Shown here piece after piece: positions 51,000 through 60,905 of a DNA stretch of 64,000 nt. Below the pieces are notes generated by a model. The model was not told the DNA's origin, did not search any database, and saw only the letters and a program-made list of their open reading frames with translations. The stretch spans positions 3,075,501 through 3,139,500 of the forward strand of contig NZ_CP136594.1 of the NCBI RefSeq assembly GCF_032852305.1, read 5' to 3'. Each line of letters begins with the position of its first letter. Within the stretch, counting starts at the first letter, position 1. The position numbers and the translations under genes were made by a program. The stretch is from Parasphingorhabdus sp. SCSIO 66989 (GTDB lineage: Bacteria > Pseudomonadota > Alphaproteobacteria > Sphingomonadales > Sphingomonadaceae).

Positions 51000-52785
51000 T
51001 ATTATCCTGGCGGTGGTCCTCACCGCTGCGGTGCTGTTCGGATCGCAATATCTGATCGAATATTTCTACCCCGCCCCTCCACCGGAGGCGACTGATGCAA
51101 CGCAAGCTGATGCCGTAGACAGTGCTGCCAGCGGTGTTACGCCGGCGCCGTCCGCCGATACTGGTGATATTCTCGATGCTGGCACCGATACGGCGGCTGC
51201 ACCAACCGTCAAACCGGTGACGGTGGATTCGGCACTTGGCACTGGCCAGCGCGTTGCGATTGCCAATCCGCTGGTCAAAGGCTCAATCAATCTGGTCGGT
51301 GGCCGAATTGATGACCTGACGATGACCGAGCATAGAGAGACAATCGATAAGGGCAGTGATCCGGTGCGGTTGTTCGGCCCCGAAGGCACCGATGCACAAT
51401 ATTTTGCGCAATTTGGCTGGCTGGGTCAGGGCATTGACCGCCCCACCAGCGAAACCGTGTGGAGCGCTGATGGCGAGACACTGACGCCTGAAACGCCGGT
51501 TACACTGAGCTGGACCAACGCCACCGGACAGAGTTTTTCTATCCGCTACAGCATTGATGAAAATTATCTGATCACTGCGACGCAGAGCTTCACCAATAGC
51601 GGTAACGCCCCGGTCACATTGCAGCCGATCAGCTATGTCAGCCGCACCAGCAAGACCGCCGATGTTGGTACCTGGATTATTCGCACCGGCCCGATTGGCG
51701 TGTTTGACGGCGCGGCGAATTTCTCCTGGGATTATGATGATGTCAGCGAAGCCGCCAACAAAACTGCCGAGCCCGAGGGCCAGGTATCATGGCTGGGTTT
51801 TTCCGATATTTACTGGCTCTCGGCACTGATCGCAGGCGAAGGCAGCGAAGTTGAGGGCCGTTTCGTCAACACCAATGGCGACCTGTACCGCAGCGACCTG
51901 CTCTATGAGGCACAGATTGTCGCGCCGGGTGCGACGCTGGAAACCTGCACCCGGCTTTATGCGGGCGCGAAAAATGTTGAGCTGCTCGACAGCTATACCG
52001 AGCAGGGCATCACCCTGCTCGACCGCGCGGTCGATTGGGGTTGGTTCTACTGGTTTGAAAAGCCGATTTTCTATTTGCTGAAATGGCTGTTTGATGCGGT
52101 CGGTAATTTCGGTGTCGCGATCATTCTGCTGGTGGTGATTATCCGCGGCCTGATGTTCCCCATCGCGCAACGGCAATTTGCATCCATGGCGGCGATGCGC
52201 GCAGTGCAGCCCAAGATGAAGGCGATTCAGGAAAAATATGCCGACGACAAGACCAAGATGCAGCAGGAAGTGATGAAGCTGTACAAGGAAGAGAAGGTCA
52301 ATCCTCTCGGTGGCTGTCTGCCGATCTTCCTGCAAATCCCGATCTTCTTTGCGCTTTACAAAGTGCTCTTACTGACCGTCGAAATGCGGCACCAGCCCTT
52401 TGCGCTTTGGATCAAGGACCTTTCCGCACCCGACCCATTGACCCCGGTCAACCTGTTCGGCCTGTTGCCTTTCGAGCCGGTAAGCTTCCTCGCTATCGGC
52501 ATCCTGCCGATCCTGCTTGGCATTACCATGTGGCTGCAGTTCAAGCTCAACCCGGCGCCGACTGATCCGGTTCAGGCACAGGTGTTCAGCATCATGCCCT
52601 GGGTCCTGATGTTTGTTATGGCGCCATTTGCTGCCGGTCTCCAGCTTTACTGGATGGTCTCTAACGTCCTCACCATTGCACAACAGAAATGGTTCTATTC
52701 GCGCCACCCGGCTCTCAAGGAGCAAATGGCCAAGGATGCAGAAGAAAAGGCGCGCAAGAAGGAACTGGAAGCGGCAGAGAAGTGA
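50983..52785 (+). CDS. yidC: Membrane protein insertase YidC
   Basis: A 600-residue inner-membrane insertase. The N-terminus (V/M)[12 protein letters not shown] contains the first helix and the QRN motif seen in other YidC proteins. A large periplasmic beta-domain covers about 60-340, and five C-terminal helices include the conserved groove arginine region around [20 protein letters not shown] and [23 protein letters not shown] 50983 is chosen by alignment to the QRN start; GTG 50980 adds one residue. It overlaps yidD by 17 bases and yihA by four. Confidence 0.97.
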   Translation: MENQRNIILAVVLTAAVLFGSQYLIEYFYPAPPPEATDATQADAVDSAASGVTPAPSADTGDILDAGTDTAAAPTVKPVTVDSALGTGQRVAIANPLVKGSINLVGGRIDDLTMTEHRETIDKGSDPVRLFGPEGTDAQYFAQFGWLGQGIDRPTSETVWSADGETLTPETPVTLSWTNATGQSFSIRYSIDENYLITATQSFTNSGNAPVTLQPISYVSRTSKTADVGTWIIRTGPIGVFDGAANFSWDYDDVSEAANKTAEPEGQVSWLGFSDIYWLSALIAGEGSEVEGRFVNTNGDLYRSDLLYEAQIVAPGATLETCTRLYAGAKNVELLDSYTEQGITLLDRAVDWGWFYWFEKPIFYLLKWLFDAVGNFGVAIILLVVIIRGLMFPIAQRQFASMAAMRAVQPKMKAIQEKYADDKTKMQQEVMKLYKEEKVNPLGGCLPIFLQIPIFFALYKVLLLTVEMRHQPFALWIKDLSAPDPLTPVNLFGLLPFEPVSFLAIGILPILLGITMWLQFKLNPAPTDPVQAQVFSIMPWVLMFVMAPFAAGLQLYWMVSNVLTIAQQKWFYSRHPALKEQMAKDAEEKARKKELEAAEK

Positions 52786-53402
52786 GCGAGGCTGCGCAGA
52801 AACTGTTTTCCGGTCGCGTTGAATTTCTCAAATCCGCGCCCGCGCTCGAGTTTCTGCCCGATCCGACGGTGCCGGAAATCGCTTTTGCCGGGCGCTCCAA
52901 TGTCGGCAAGTCCTCGCTGATCAACGCCTTTACCGGCCGCCGCGCCATTGCCCGCACCTCGGTCACGCCGGGACGGACACAGGAACTCAATTTCTTTGAG
53001 ATTGGCGATCCGACGCTGTTCCGCCTCGTCGATATGCCTGGCTATGGCTATGCTAAGGCACCGAAAGACGTGGTCAAAAAATGGCGTTTTCTGATCAATG
53101 ATTATCTGCGCGGGCGCACCGTTCTTAAGCGCACATTGGTGCTGATCGATAGCCGCCATGGCATCAAACCGGTCGACCATGAGATATTGGAAATGCTCGA
53201 TGAAGCGGCAGTCAGCTATGCGATTGTGCTGACCAAGGGTGACAAGGTGAAGGCCAGCGATCTGGCGAAGGTGCAGGACAAAACCGCCGAAGCCATTCGC
53301 AAACGTCCTGCCGCTTACCCGGAAATATTCACCACTTCATCGGAAAAACATTTAGGCATTGATGACTTAAGGCAATTTGTGCTGTCATCGATTGAGAGTT
53401 AG
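52782..53402 (+). CDS. yihA: Ribosome biogenesis GTP-binding protein YsxC/EngB
   Basis: A 206-residue GTPase needed for 50S assembly. The start is GTG 52782, overlapping the yidC stop (GTGA). G1 [12 protein letters not shown]3 DMPGYGYA, G4 TKGD and G5 TSS are all present, in the order typical of this family. It ends the rpmH-yihA cluster; a family A repeat follows. Confidence 0.96.
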   Translation: MSEAAQKLFSGRVEFLKSAPALEFLPDPTVPEIAFAGRSNVGKSSLINAFTGRRAIARTSVTPGRTQELNFFEIGDPTLFRLVDMPGYGYAKAPKDVVKKWRFLINDYLRGRTVLKRTLVLIDSRHGIKPVDHEILEMLDEAAVSYAIVLTKGDKVKASDLAKVQDKTAEAIRKRPAAYPEIFTTSSEKHLGIDDLRQFVLSSIES

Positions 53403-53418
53403 GGTTTAGCCAAACTAG

Positions 53419-53554
53419 CCCCTCCCCTTCAGGGGAGGGGTTGGGGTGGGGGCGTTCCAAAAGCGCCGCGCAAGCGGACACTCCCCACCCCGCTGCGACT
53501 AAATTCGCTACGCTCATTAAGTCTCACTGCCCCTCCCCTAAAGGAAGAGGGGCG
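53419..53554. repeat. Palindromic GA/CT-rich repeat, family A copy 5
   Basis: Arms CCCCTCCCCTTCAGGGGAGG and CCCCTCCCCTAAAGGAAGAG with GGGGTTGGGGTGGGGGCG, CACCCCGCTGCGACTAAA and AAGTCTCACTGCC between. It lies between yihA and the glutathione transferase gene, ending 24 bases before its start. Confidence 0.87.
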
Positions 53555-53578
53555 AAAGCAATAATCAAGGCATCGACT

Positions 53579-54241
53579 ATGAAACTGATTATCGGCAACA
53601 AGAATTATTCAAGCTGGTCATTGCGCGGTTGGCTGGCCTGCAAGCAATCGGGTATTGCTTTTGAGGAGATCACCGTCCCGCTTTATGGCGAGGAATGGGA
53701 CAAGCAAAAGACCGGTGAAGAGTTCGCACCCTCGCATGGCAAAGTGCCGATTCTATGGGATGGCGAAACGGTGATCTGGGATTCGATGGCGATTATCGAC
53801 TGGCTGGCCGACAAGACCCATCGCGACCGCTTCTGGCCCAAGGATGAAACCGCGCGCGGCATGGCGCGATCGATGGCGGCGGAGATGCACTCCAGCTTCA
53901 TGGCGCTGCGTCAGGAGCTGCCGATGAATATCCGCCAGCGGCTCGATGACAAGGCAATCAGCGCCGAATGTCAGGCCGATGTTATGCGGGTTCTCTCGCT
54001 CTGGGCCGAAGCGCGGGCACGTTTTGGCAAGCAAGGGCCGTTTCTCTTCGGCACCTTCGGCGCGGCGGACATTATGTATGCCCCGGTGATCACCCGCTTC
54101 CGGACCTATGGCTTCACCCTGCCCGGCTTTGCCGAGGCCTATAGCGAGGCGATATTGGAGCATGACTGGATGCAACAATGGTGCGCCGCAGCGGTGACCG
54201 AGGACTGGTCCATCGAACGCTTTGACGCACTGGCGACTTAA
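53579..54241 (+). CDS. Glutathione S-transferase family protein
   Basis: A 220-residue protein with the thioredoxin-fold N-terminus KLIIGNKNYSSWSLRGWLAC, where the serine of NYSSWSLR is the usual catalytic residue, then HGKVPILWDGETVIWDSMAI with the cis-proline and the E/D-S glutathione-binding pair, and a helical C-terminal domain. The ATG at 53579 is chosen; upstream ATG 53441 lies inside the repeat. The substrate is unknown. Glutathione is made in this organism (gshA at the start of the window). Confidence 0.92.
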   Translation: MKLIIGNKNYSSWSLRGWLACKQSGIAFEEITVPLYGEEWDKQKTGEEFAPSHGKVPILWDGETVIWDSMAIIDWLADKTHRDRFWPKDETARGMARSMAAEMHSSFMALRQELPMNIRQRLDDKAISAECQADVMRVLSLWAEARARFGKQGPFLFGTFGAADIMYAPVITRFRTYGFTLPGFAEAYSEAILEHDWMQQWCAAAVTEDWSIERFDALAT

Positions 54242-54249
54242 GGGCTGAA

Positions 54250-54273
54250 ATCCTCCCCGTTCACGGGGAGGAT
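54250..54273. terminator. Bidirectional hairpin between converging genes
   Basis: ATCCTCCCCGT pairs perfectly with ACGGGGAGGAT around a two-base loop. It lies just after the stop of the glutathione transferase and just before the 3' end of smr. No T-run follows, so it may instead be a trimmed family B repeat arm. Confidence 0.55.
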
Positions 54274-54275
54274 CT

Positions 54276-54962
54276 TCAACGACGCCGCCTTTTCAGGATT
54301 ATATACAGCGCCCCCTCACCGCCATGGCGGGGATGCGCGTTTCTAACGGCGGCGATATCGCCGGCATGGCGCGAGGCCATTAGCCAGTCCTGCATCGCTC
54401 TGCGGATCGCACCACGTTCGCGGCCATGGGCTGCATGGCTGTGGGGTGCAGGCCTCGCCTTGCCGGTGATTAGCAGCAACACCCGCGCACCGCGCGCCTG
54501 CGCATCGGCTAGCGCCTGATCCATCCGGGCATAGGCATTGGCCAGCGAATGCTCGTGCAGATCGACCGTCATATCGGGTGCGATCAGACCTTTGCCCAGG
54601 CGCCGCTCCCAATGCCCATCCAAATTACCGCTACTCGCCTTGGGCGCAGGCTGAAAGGTGTAGCCGCGCTTCTGAACGAGCGGCGTGCCGTTGCTGTTTG
54701 AAGAATCTGCGCCGCGCGCGCTATCGAGCAAGCGTGCAAAATCCTGCTGGGTTGGGGTCAGAGGCTTCCTTGCTGGCTCAGAACCAAGGCGTGTTTGGTG
54801 TGGCTCACTCGGCGCAACATGGCGCGATAATGGCTTGGGTGCTTGCAGTCGGTACTCATCTGGAACGGGTTTTGATCGAGCGGGTTGCTCCAAAGGCGTT
54901 ACCGTCGCAATCAGCCGTTGCCACAGCGCCGCTTCTGCATCAGAGAGCGGCCGCTTGCTCAT
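54276..54962 (-). CDS. Smr-domain protein
   Basis: A 228-residue protein with a disordered Pro/Ser-rich N-terminal half and a Smr domain at about 135-225: MTVDLHEHSLANAYARMDQA (the DLHG-type motif, here DLHE), LLLITGKARP and the closing HGGEGALYIILKR. Smr domains nick DNA or bind/cleave RNA. The start ATG 54962 overlaps the mltA stop by four bases. Known E. coli relative: SmrA/SmrB (SmrB cleaves mRNA at collided ribosomes), but assignment to either is not possible here. Confidence 0.9.
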   Translation of the reverse strand: MSKRPLSDAEAALWQRLIATVTPLEQPARSKPVPDEYRLQAPKPLSRHVAPSEPHQTRLGSEPARKPLTPTQQDFARLLDSARGADSSNSNGTPLVQKRGYTFQPAPKASSGNLDGHWERRLGKGLIAPDMTVDLHEHSLANAYARMDQALADAQARGARVLLLITGKARPAPHSHAAHGRERGAIRRAMQDWLMASRHAGDIAAVRNAHPRHGGEGALYIILKRRRR

Positions 54963-56215
54963 CTCAGCGCGGCGGCGCGTGCATATCGCGCATAGGTGCC
55001 TTTGGGCACCAATATCAGCGCCTGACCCCTCGCTGACATACCCCCGGCAATGGTGCGGGCGCGGCTGCCTGCTCCCCAGAAGGTATCGAACCGGTTGGCA
55101 CCCTTGATCGCGCCGCCGGTATCCTGCGCCACCCATAAGCCATTGGGTTCATCGCGATCCATGGAGAGGAACACCGGCGCGCCCATTGGCACAAAGGCCG
55201 GATCAACCGCGGCGCTGTCCTCGCCGCTGACCGGCCAACCCATGGAGCCGAGCGGCCCGGGCCCCGTCAGCTCACGAAAGAAAATATAGCTGGCATTGCG
55301 CCGCATCAGCGCGCGGCCTTCTTCGGGATTATCGCGCAGCCATTGCTGAATACCCTGCATATTGGCCTGCCCCGGCTCGAGCTTGCCCTCATCGCGCAGC
55401 ACCCGGCCAATGCCGAGATAATCATGGCCGTTCTGGCCGTTATAGCCGATACGGATGACCTCGCCTTCGGGTGAGACCAGTCGCCCCGAGCCCTGAATCT
55501 GCAGGAAGAAAAACTCTATCGGATCGGCGGCCCAGGCAATTTCCAGACCTTGTCCGGCAAGCGCCCCATCCTCAATCGCGGTACGGTCGGCATAGCGCAC
55601 AAGCTTGCCGTCCTCGACCCGGCCACGTACCCGCTTGCCTGTCCATTCATCGGCAAATTGGCTGAGGTCAACATCGACCAGATCATCGGGTCGCGCATAG
55701 ACCGGCACTTCATAGCCGGGACGACGGGTGCGCGATCCGGCGATTTCCGGCTCGAAATAGCCGGTGGCAAAGGCCGCACCATCGCCGACCTGCAACGTCT
55801 CGAAATGCGTCTGGAAGAATGCCGCAGCATCATCTTCATCCCATTCCTTCACCACTGCACATGCATCAGCCCAGTCCTGCGATTGGGTCAGACCCGAGCG
55901 GTCCTCGCGATTGGGATTGATAAGCGATGGGCAACTTGTGCGGAAGGCGATCAGCGCGCCGCGCGCATCTTCTTGTGTGATAGCGAGGTCCGCCACCGAA
56001 GGCCCCTGTTGCAGCGCCATATCCGCGGCGCGTGTGATCTCCTCTATCTGGACACCGTCATCTTCAGACTGGGGAACGGCTGGGGCATCGGCAGGAGCAG
56101 ACGCGACAGGGCCAGCGAGCACAGCAGCAGAAGCCAGTGCGACGGACAGAGCAATCGCCATAATGCGACCCATTCCAGCTAGTGAAGGATATTTCCGCAT
56201 GCCCCGTTTGCGCAT
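54959..56215 (-). CDS. mltA: Membrane-bound lytic murein transglycosylase A
   Basis: A 418-residue exported transglycosylase that cuts the glycan strand of peptidoglycan to 1,6-anhydro-muropeptides. A signal peptide is present (about 15-40), without an obvious lipobox. The MltA domain has ATGYFEPEIAGSRTRRPGYE, IQGSGRLVSPEGEVIRIGYN and the 3D-type C-terminal active site with the catalytic aspartates in WVAQDTGGAIKGANRFDTFW. It overlaps smr by four bases and lies 9 bases after timA. Confidence 0.94.
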   Translation of the reverse strand: MRKRGMRKYPSLAGMGRIMAIALSVALASAAVLAGPVASAPADAPAVPQSEDDGVQIEEITRAADMALQQGPSVADLAITQEDARGALIAFRTSCPSLINPNREDRSGLTQSQDWADACAVVKEWDEDDAAAFFQTHFETLQVGDGAAFATGYFEPEIAGSRTRRPGYEVPVYARPDDLVDVDLSQFADEWTGKRVRGRVEDGKLVRYADRTAIEDGALAGQGLEIAWAADPIEFFFLQIQGSGRLVSPEGEVIRIGYNGQNGHDYLGIGRVLRDEGKLEPGQANMQGIQQWLRDNPEEGRALMRRNASYIFFRELTGPGPLGSMGWPVSGEDSAAVDPAFVPMGAPVFLSMDRDEPNGLWVAQDTGGAIKGANRFDTFWGAGSRARTIAGGMSARGQALILVPKGTYARYARAAALR

Positions 56216-56224
56216 GCTGACGGA

Positions 56225-56932
56225 TCAGGCTTCGTCGGTCTCGACCAATACCCAGTCGGGTGCATCGCTGCGAACATCGCGAGCGAAGGTCCAGATATCA
56301 TGGGTTTCGACAGCATCGGTGAGCGATCCGGCGATCATTTCGCCATCACGATCACGCACGACCGAAGCGATATCGGCATCAATACGCACGGTGACACGCG
56401 CAATCTTGCCATCAAGTTCAGCGTCAGCAATGACCGCCTTTTCAATCCGCACCAGACGATTCTCCAGCGTCTCGCCACGCTCTTCGCGCGCATCGATCAC
56501 TTCGGCAAAGCTGGCATAGACATCTTCGTCAGTCAGCGTCTTGAGATCATCCTTATTGCCGGTCCAGAAGGCCTCAAGGATCATGTCATAAGCCGTCTTG
56601 GCACCAGCAAGAAAACGCACCGGGTTAAACTGGCGATCGGCATTGGCGATACGGCGCAGGCCATCCTCGGCGGCGGTTTCAACAGCCGGGTTAAACTCGG
56701 TCACAGTCTGCGAGTCCTGACCCATGGGCTGTGGCTCGCGCTCATTGGCCGGGCTTTCGGGCACAGTACGCTCTGGCATGGAGCGATCCAGCGGACGGCG
56801 CATAGGCTCCTGCTCATGCCCTGTGCGTTTACCCAGCACCGAGTAGAGGCGAAGCCCGAGAAACGCTGCAACCATGGCAAGAATGATGATTTCCGGTGAC
56901 ACGATAATGATAGCCCGTTCTATGATTTCCAT
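56225..56932 (-). CDS. timA: Tim44/TimA-like adaptor protein
   Basis: A 235-residue protein: an N-terminal membrane helix (residues 7-30, with LGLRLYSVLGKRTGHEQ directly after it), a disordered linker and a Tim44-like domain at about 95-230 (FLAGAKTAYDMILEAFWTGN to WTFARDVRSDAPDWVLVETDEA). In mitochondria Tim44 links the import channel to Hsp70; the bacterial role is unclear. ATG 56932 matches the usual family start and has AGGTG upstream. It is transcribed with mltA and smr, and secB diverges from it, an arrangement common in Alphaproteobacteria. Confidence 0.92.
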   Translation of the reverse strand: MEIIERAIIIVSPEIIILAMVAAFLGLRLYSVLGKRTGHEQEPMRRPLDRSMPERTVPESPANEREPQPMGQDSQTVTEFNPAVETAAEDGLRRIANADRQFNPVRFLAGAKTAYDMILEAFWTGNKDDLKTLTDEDVYASFAEVIDAREERGETLENRLVRIEKAVIADAELDGKIARVTVRIDADIASVVRDRDGEMIAGSLTDAVETHDIWTFARDVRSDAPDWVLVETDEA

Positions 56933-57297
56933 GTTGTTCACACCTGGCATAAACACCGGAATATGAACAATAGCTGTTGCCTCTATACGCAAAGAGACAA
57001 CATACTGTTATTAAGATAAGGGAATTTCCATCATTTGCAAATGGCAAGACCGTTTAATTCGGCTGTTTTCGCGATTCCATGCCCTGATGTGACAGATAAT
57101 TACGGCAGTATGCCTTTTGAGTCGCGCACTGTGCTCAGCGCGCTACACAATCCGGGTGGCAGGGATGTTGCCCTATCGGCAAGTCACTGCTAGGCGCAAG
57201 CGCAAGAATTTTGGTGGCTTGCAAGGCTGTCCCATCGGGCATTTTGCACGCTATCGCATCAGATCAAGAACACCCGGATAACACAGAAAGAAGCACC
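56933..57297. other. 365-base gene-free region between timA and secB
   Basis: It must contain the divergent promoters of timA and secB. I see no repeat, terminator or confident promoter. The only weak candidate is TTGCAA with TATCTT 16 bases on, reading toward timA, close to 57010-57045. The frames open here are short and unlike any protein I know. Confidence 0.4.
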
Positions 57298-57813
57298 ATG
57301 GCCGACGATGATGGCAACATCACATCCGACAATCTCACCGCAAATGGCAATGACACCGCGCCTGCCGTTGGCATTATCTCGCAATATATCAAGGATATGT
57401 CGGTCGAGAACCCGAATGCGCCCGATGCCTATCAATGGGGCGGTCAGCCCAAGATTGACGTGCAGTTCAACATCGGCTCACGCAAGCTGAATGACGAGGT
57501 GCATGAGGTTGAGCTGAAAATCACTGTAACAGCGACCGCCGACCAGGGCACAGCCTTTATCGTTGAGCTGGCTTATGCCGGACTGATCGGCATGCGCAAT
57601 GTGCCGGAAGATCAGGTGCAGCCTTTCCTGTTCGCCGAGGCGCCGCGCATCCTCTTCCCCTTTGCCCGTCGCATTCTTGCTGATGCCGTGCGTGATGCCG
57701 GTTTCCAGCCGCTGATGCTGGAGCCGATTGATTTCAACGCGCTCTATGCCCAACAGCGCGCCGAGCATGACCGGCAGCAAGCCGCTGGTGAACAACCGGC
57801 AGGTAATGCCTGA
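57298..57813 (+). CDS. secB: Protein-export chaperone SecB
   Basis: A 171-residue tetrameric chaperone that keeps precursors unfolded and hands them to SecA. The family core is GIISQYIKDMSVENPNAPDA, VQFNIGSRKLNDEVHEVELK, AFIVELAYAGL and the C-terminal EAPRILFPFARRILADAVRD. The start is ATG 57298, with AAGAAG upstream. A repeat follows its stop. Confidence 0.97.
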   Translation: MADDDGNITSDNLTANGNDTAPAVGIISQYIKDMSVENPNAPDAYQWGGQPKIDVQFNIGSRKLNDEVHEVELKITVTATADQGTAFIVELAYAGLIGMRNVPEDQVQPFLFAEAPRILFPFARRILADAVRDAGFQPLMLEPIDFNALYAQQRAEHDRQQAAGEQPAGNA

Positions 57814-57830
57814 ACCCCGACGACAAAAAT

Positions 57831-57908
57831 ACACCGTTAGCCCTGAGCCTGTCGAAGGGCGCTTCTCAGTTGATAGACGGGCTTCGACAGGCTCAGCCCT
57901 TACGGTGT
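57831..57908. repeat. Palindromic repeat, family D copy 2
   Basis: The left arm ACACCGTTAGCCCTGAGCCT(GTCGAAG) pairs with the right arm (CTTCGAC)AGGCTCAGCCCTTACGGTGT. It lies between secB and murJ and ends 14 bases before the murJ start. It is related to the copy at 22399-22482. Confidence 0.9.
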
Positions 57909-57922
57909 AAGTTTCAGTCACA

Positions 57923-59575
57923 ATGAATCTGCTCAAAGCCACAGGAACCATAGGCGGGCTGACACTGGTCAGCCGGTTCTTCGGCTTTGCGCGGGATATC
58001 TTGTTGGCGCGGATATTGGGCGCGGGGCTGGCCGCCGATGCCTGGCAGCTGGCGTTTCAGATGCCCAATATCTTCCGGCGCCTCTTTGCCGAGGGCGCGT
58101 TTTCGGCTGCTTTTGTACCGCTATTCAATCGCAGACTACATGGCAGTAAGGCCGATGATGGCGATGAGGCGGATGAGGATGCCGACAACGCTAAAGGCCA
58201 TGCCGCAGCGCAGGCCTTTGTCACCGACATTGTCTCAATATTGGTGCCTGTCCTGCTGCTGTTCTCGGCGATTTTCATGATCGCCATGCCGGGAATTATC
58301 TGGCTGATCGCAGGTGATTTTTCCGGCGGTGATGAGGCAGGGCAAAAGGCAGCGCTAAGCGCCACATTGGCGCGGATCGCCTTTCCCTATCTCGCCTTTA
58401 TGAGCATCACCACTTTGCTGGCGGGTATATTGAACAGCCTGTCACGCTTTGCTGCGGCGGCCGCTGCACCGATCCTGCTCAATATCTGTCTGGTGATCGC
58501 GCTGATTGCCGGGGCATTGTCCGGCGCAGGCGAGGACATGACAGTTCGCACCGCCTATTATCTCGCCTTTGCGGTTTCCATCTCCGGCCTGTTGCAGATG
58601 CTCTGGCTGGCCTATTGGGTGCGCAAAAGCGGCTTTTCTGTCCGCATCGGCAGGCCGAGGCTGAATGATAATGTGCGCGAGCTTGGGGTTCTGATCTTCC
58701 CGGCAATATTCGGCGCGGGCATTTATCAGATCAGCCGATTTGTTGACTTGTTCTTTGTCGCCCGTCTGCCCGAAGGATCCCTTACCTATCTCGCTATGGC
58801 CGACCGACTCAACCAGTTACCGCTGGGCATTATCGGCATTGCGCTTGGCACCGCGATATTGCCCGCACTGTCGCGGCTGATTGCCAGTGATGATCCCGAT
58901 GGCGCGAGCCGGTTACAAACCAATGCGATCGAATTGTCGATGCTGCTGACCATTCCGGCAGCCTTTGCGCTCTATGTCGCCTCATGGCCGGTCGCCGGGG
59001 CGTTTTATGTCGGTGGTAATTTCACCGATGAGGACGGGCTGACTACGGCGGCGGTTATCTCGGCATTGGTCATCGGCCTGCCTGCCTATGTGCTCGTGAA
59101 GGTATTGGTACCCGGCTTTTTCGCACGCAAGGACACCCGCACACCGGTTGTCACCGCAGGCATATCGCTGGCGATCAACATCACGCTTAACCTGTTGCTC
59201 ATCCCGATTTACGGCATTGTCGGGCTGGCGCTTGCGGGCGCGATCAGCGCATGGTGCAACACCGCTATGTTATACTCGGTACTGCATTATCGTGGCCATT
59301 ATCGCCTGCCGCTTATCCTGTTGCTTCGGCTGGCACGCATTGCGCTGGCCGCGACGCTGATGGCTTTGGCGATGATCTATGTCATCCCCTATGGCTTGGT
59401 GTTTTTCACCGGCTCAACGATAGAACGGATCGTCTCGCTCGCACTACTGGTGCTGGTCGGTCTGATCGTCTATGCCCTCGCCGCATGGTTTGGCGGTGCC
59501 GTGGACAAGGAGCGGATAAAGCTGCTCACATCCCGCAAATCCGCTAACGCCACAACAACCGATACAGCAGAATAG
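57923..59575 (+). CDS. murJ: Lipid II flippase MurJ
   Basis: A 550-residue inner-membrane protein of the MOP/MVF superfamily with about 14 helices, moving the peptidoglycan precursor lipid II to the periplasmic side. The N-terminus [20 protein letters not shown] has the conserved S-R-x-x-G-x-x-R-D pattern, followed by [20 protein letters not shown], as in other MurJ proteins. A charged loop of about 25 residues ([17 protein letters not shown]) lies between the second and third helices. trpS follows 11 bases after its stop. Confidence 0.96.
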   Translation: MNLLKATGTIGGLTLVSRFFGFARDILLARILGAGLAADAWQLAFQMPNIFRRLFAEGAFSAAFVPLFNRRLHGSKADDGDEADEDADNAKGHAAAQAFVTDIVSILVPVLLLFSAIFMIAMPGIIWLIAGDFSGGDEAGQKAALSATLARIAFPYLAFMSITTLLAGILNSLSRFAAAAAAPILLNICLVIALIAGALSGAGEDMTVRTAYYLAFAVSISGLLQMLWLAYWVRKSGFSVRIGRPRLNDNVRELGVLIFPAIFGAGIYQISRFVDLFFVARLPEGSLTYLAMADRLNQLPLGIIGIALGTAILPALSRLIASDDPDGASRLQTNAIELSMLLTIPAAFALYVASWPVAGAFYVGGNFTDEDGLTTAAVISALVIGLPAYVLVKVLVPGFFARKDTRTPVVTAGISLAINITLNLLLIPIYGIVGLALAGAISAWCNTAMLYSVLHYRGHYRLPLILLLRLARIALAATLMALAMIYVIPYGLVFFTGSTIERIVSLALLVLVGLIVYALAAWFGGAVDKERIKLLTSRKSANATTTDTAE

Positions 59576-59586
59576 GACAGACAGTG

Positions 59587-60582
59587 ATGCGCGTGGTTTC
59601 AGGGATCCAGCCGACCGGCAATCTGCATCTCGGCAATTATCTCGGCGCGATCAAGAAATGGGTCGCGATGCAGGATGAGATGGAGTGCCTGTTCTTCCTC
59701 GCCGATCTGCATGCGATCACCGTCTATAATGAACCCCTGGCACTGGCCAACAACACCCGCGAAATGGCGGCGGCGCTGGTAGCCTGTGGTGTCGATCCAG
59801 AGCGCGCGGTGCTATTCAATCAGGCACGGGTTCCAGCACATGCCGAGCTCGCCTGGTTGCTGTTCTGCACCGCGCGTATGGGCTGGCTCAACCGCATGAC
59901 CCAGTTCAAGGAAAAGTCGGGCAAAAACCGTGAGGGCGCGAGCGTCGGGCTTTATGCTTATCCGGTGCTGCAGGCTGCCGATGTGCTGATCTATGGCGCC
60001 ACCCATGTCCCTGTGGGTGAGGACCAGAAACAGCATCTGGAACTCGCGCGCGACATTGCGACCAAGTTCAACAGTGATTTCGACACCGAGCTGTTCACCC
60101 TGCCCGATCCGATTATCGAAGGCCCCGCAACCCGGGTGATGAGCCTGCGCGATGGTTCGGCGAAAATGTCCAAGTCTGACCCTTCGGATATGAGCCGGAT
60201 CAACCTCACTGATGATGACGACACCATCACCAAGAAAGTGAAAAAGGCCAAGACCGATCCGGAACCGCTGCCGGATTCGCTGGAAGCACTCGAAGAGCGC
60301 CCCGAAGCCGCCAATCTGGTTGGCATGATGGCGGCATTAAGCGATCGCACGCCCGAAGATGTGCTGGCGGACTTTGCCGGACAGGGCTTTGGTGCGTTCA
60401 AACCGGCATTGGCCGAGGTGATGGTCGAAACGTTGCGCCCGATCCGCGAGCGTTTTGTTGCGCTAAAATCCGATCCTGCGGCTATTGACGCGATTTTACA
60501 GCAAGGCTCGGAAAAGGCACGTGCATTGGCAGCGCCGACCGTAGCCGGAGCCTATCGCGCTCTTGGTCTGCAAAGCGCGTAA
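59587..60582 (+). CDS. trpS: Tryptophanyl-tRNA synthetase
   Basis: A 331-residue class I aminoacyl-tRNA synthetase. The HIGH-type motif appears as [11 protein letters not shown] and the KMSKS loop is intact ([10 protein letters not shown]). ATG 59587 is preferred over GTG 59584 because AGGAC is then 6 bases away. It is probably co-transcribed with murJ. Length is normal. Confidence 0.97.
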   Translation: MRVVSGIQPTGNLHLGNYLGAIKKWVAMQDEMECLFFLADLHAITVYNEPLALANNTREMAAALVACGVDPERAVLFNQARVPAHAELAWLLFCTARMGWLNRMTQFKEKSGKNREGASVGLYAYPVLQAADVLIYGATHVPVGEDQKQHLELARDIATKFNSDFDTELFTLPDPIIEGPATRVMSLRDGSAKMSKSDPSDMSRINLTDDDDTITKKVKKAKTDPEPLPDSLEALEERPEAANLVGMMAALSDRTPEDVLADFAGQGFGAFKPALAEVMVETLRPIRERFVALKSDPAAIDAILQQGSEKARALAAPTVAGAYRALGLQSA

Positions 60583-60905
60583 ACCGGGCATTTGAGCCGG
60601 TGACGTCATTGGCAACTGGCAGTAGAATTACACAAGCGTAATAGTCCCTGCCTATCGCTTGCTTGCAATTTTTTGCATCGGTTTTGCGGAACCAAGCCTA
60701 TGCCTTGGCCATTTTATTCAATAGATATTCATGGCGGCATATCCACTATGCGCGCCATAGTGAGTGATTGCTGCTAAGCTCTTGCCTCAAAGCAGGATCG
60801 AATCTGATGATTCGCGCAAGGCAGCGTCACAATAAGGTCGCATGGGTGACCAGAATTGGACCGTTAAGAACGAGGCCGGGTAGCAGGCCAGAACAGGAAC
60901 GCAAA
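60583..60905. other. 323-base gene-free region between trpS and the DUF4136 gene
   Basis: A small hairpin CACTATG-CGCGC-CATAGTG lies at 60744-60762, possibly an operator or a weak terminator. No other gene or repeat is visible. An AGGAAC ribosome-binding site closes the region ahead of the next gene. Confidence 0.45.
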
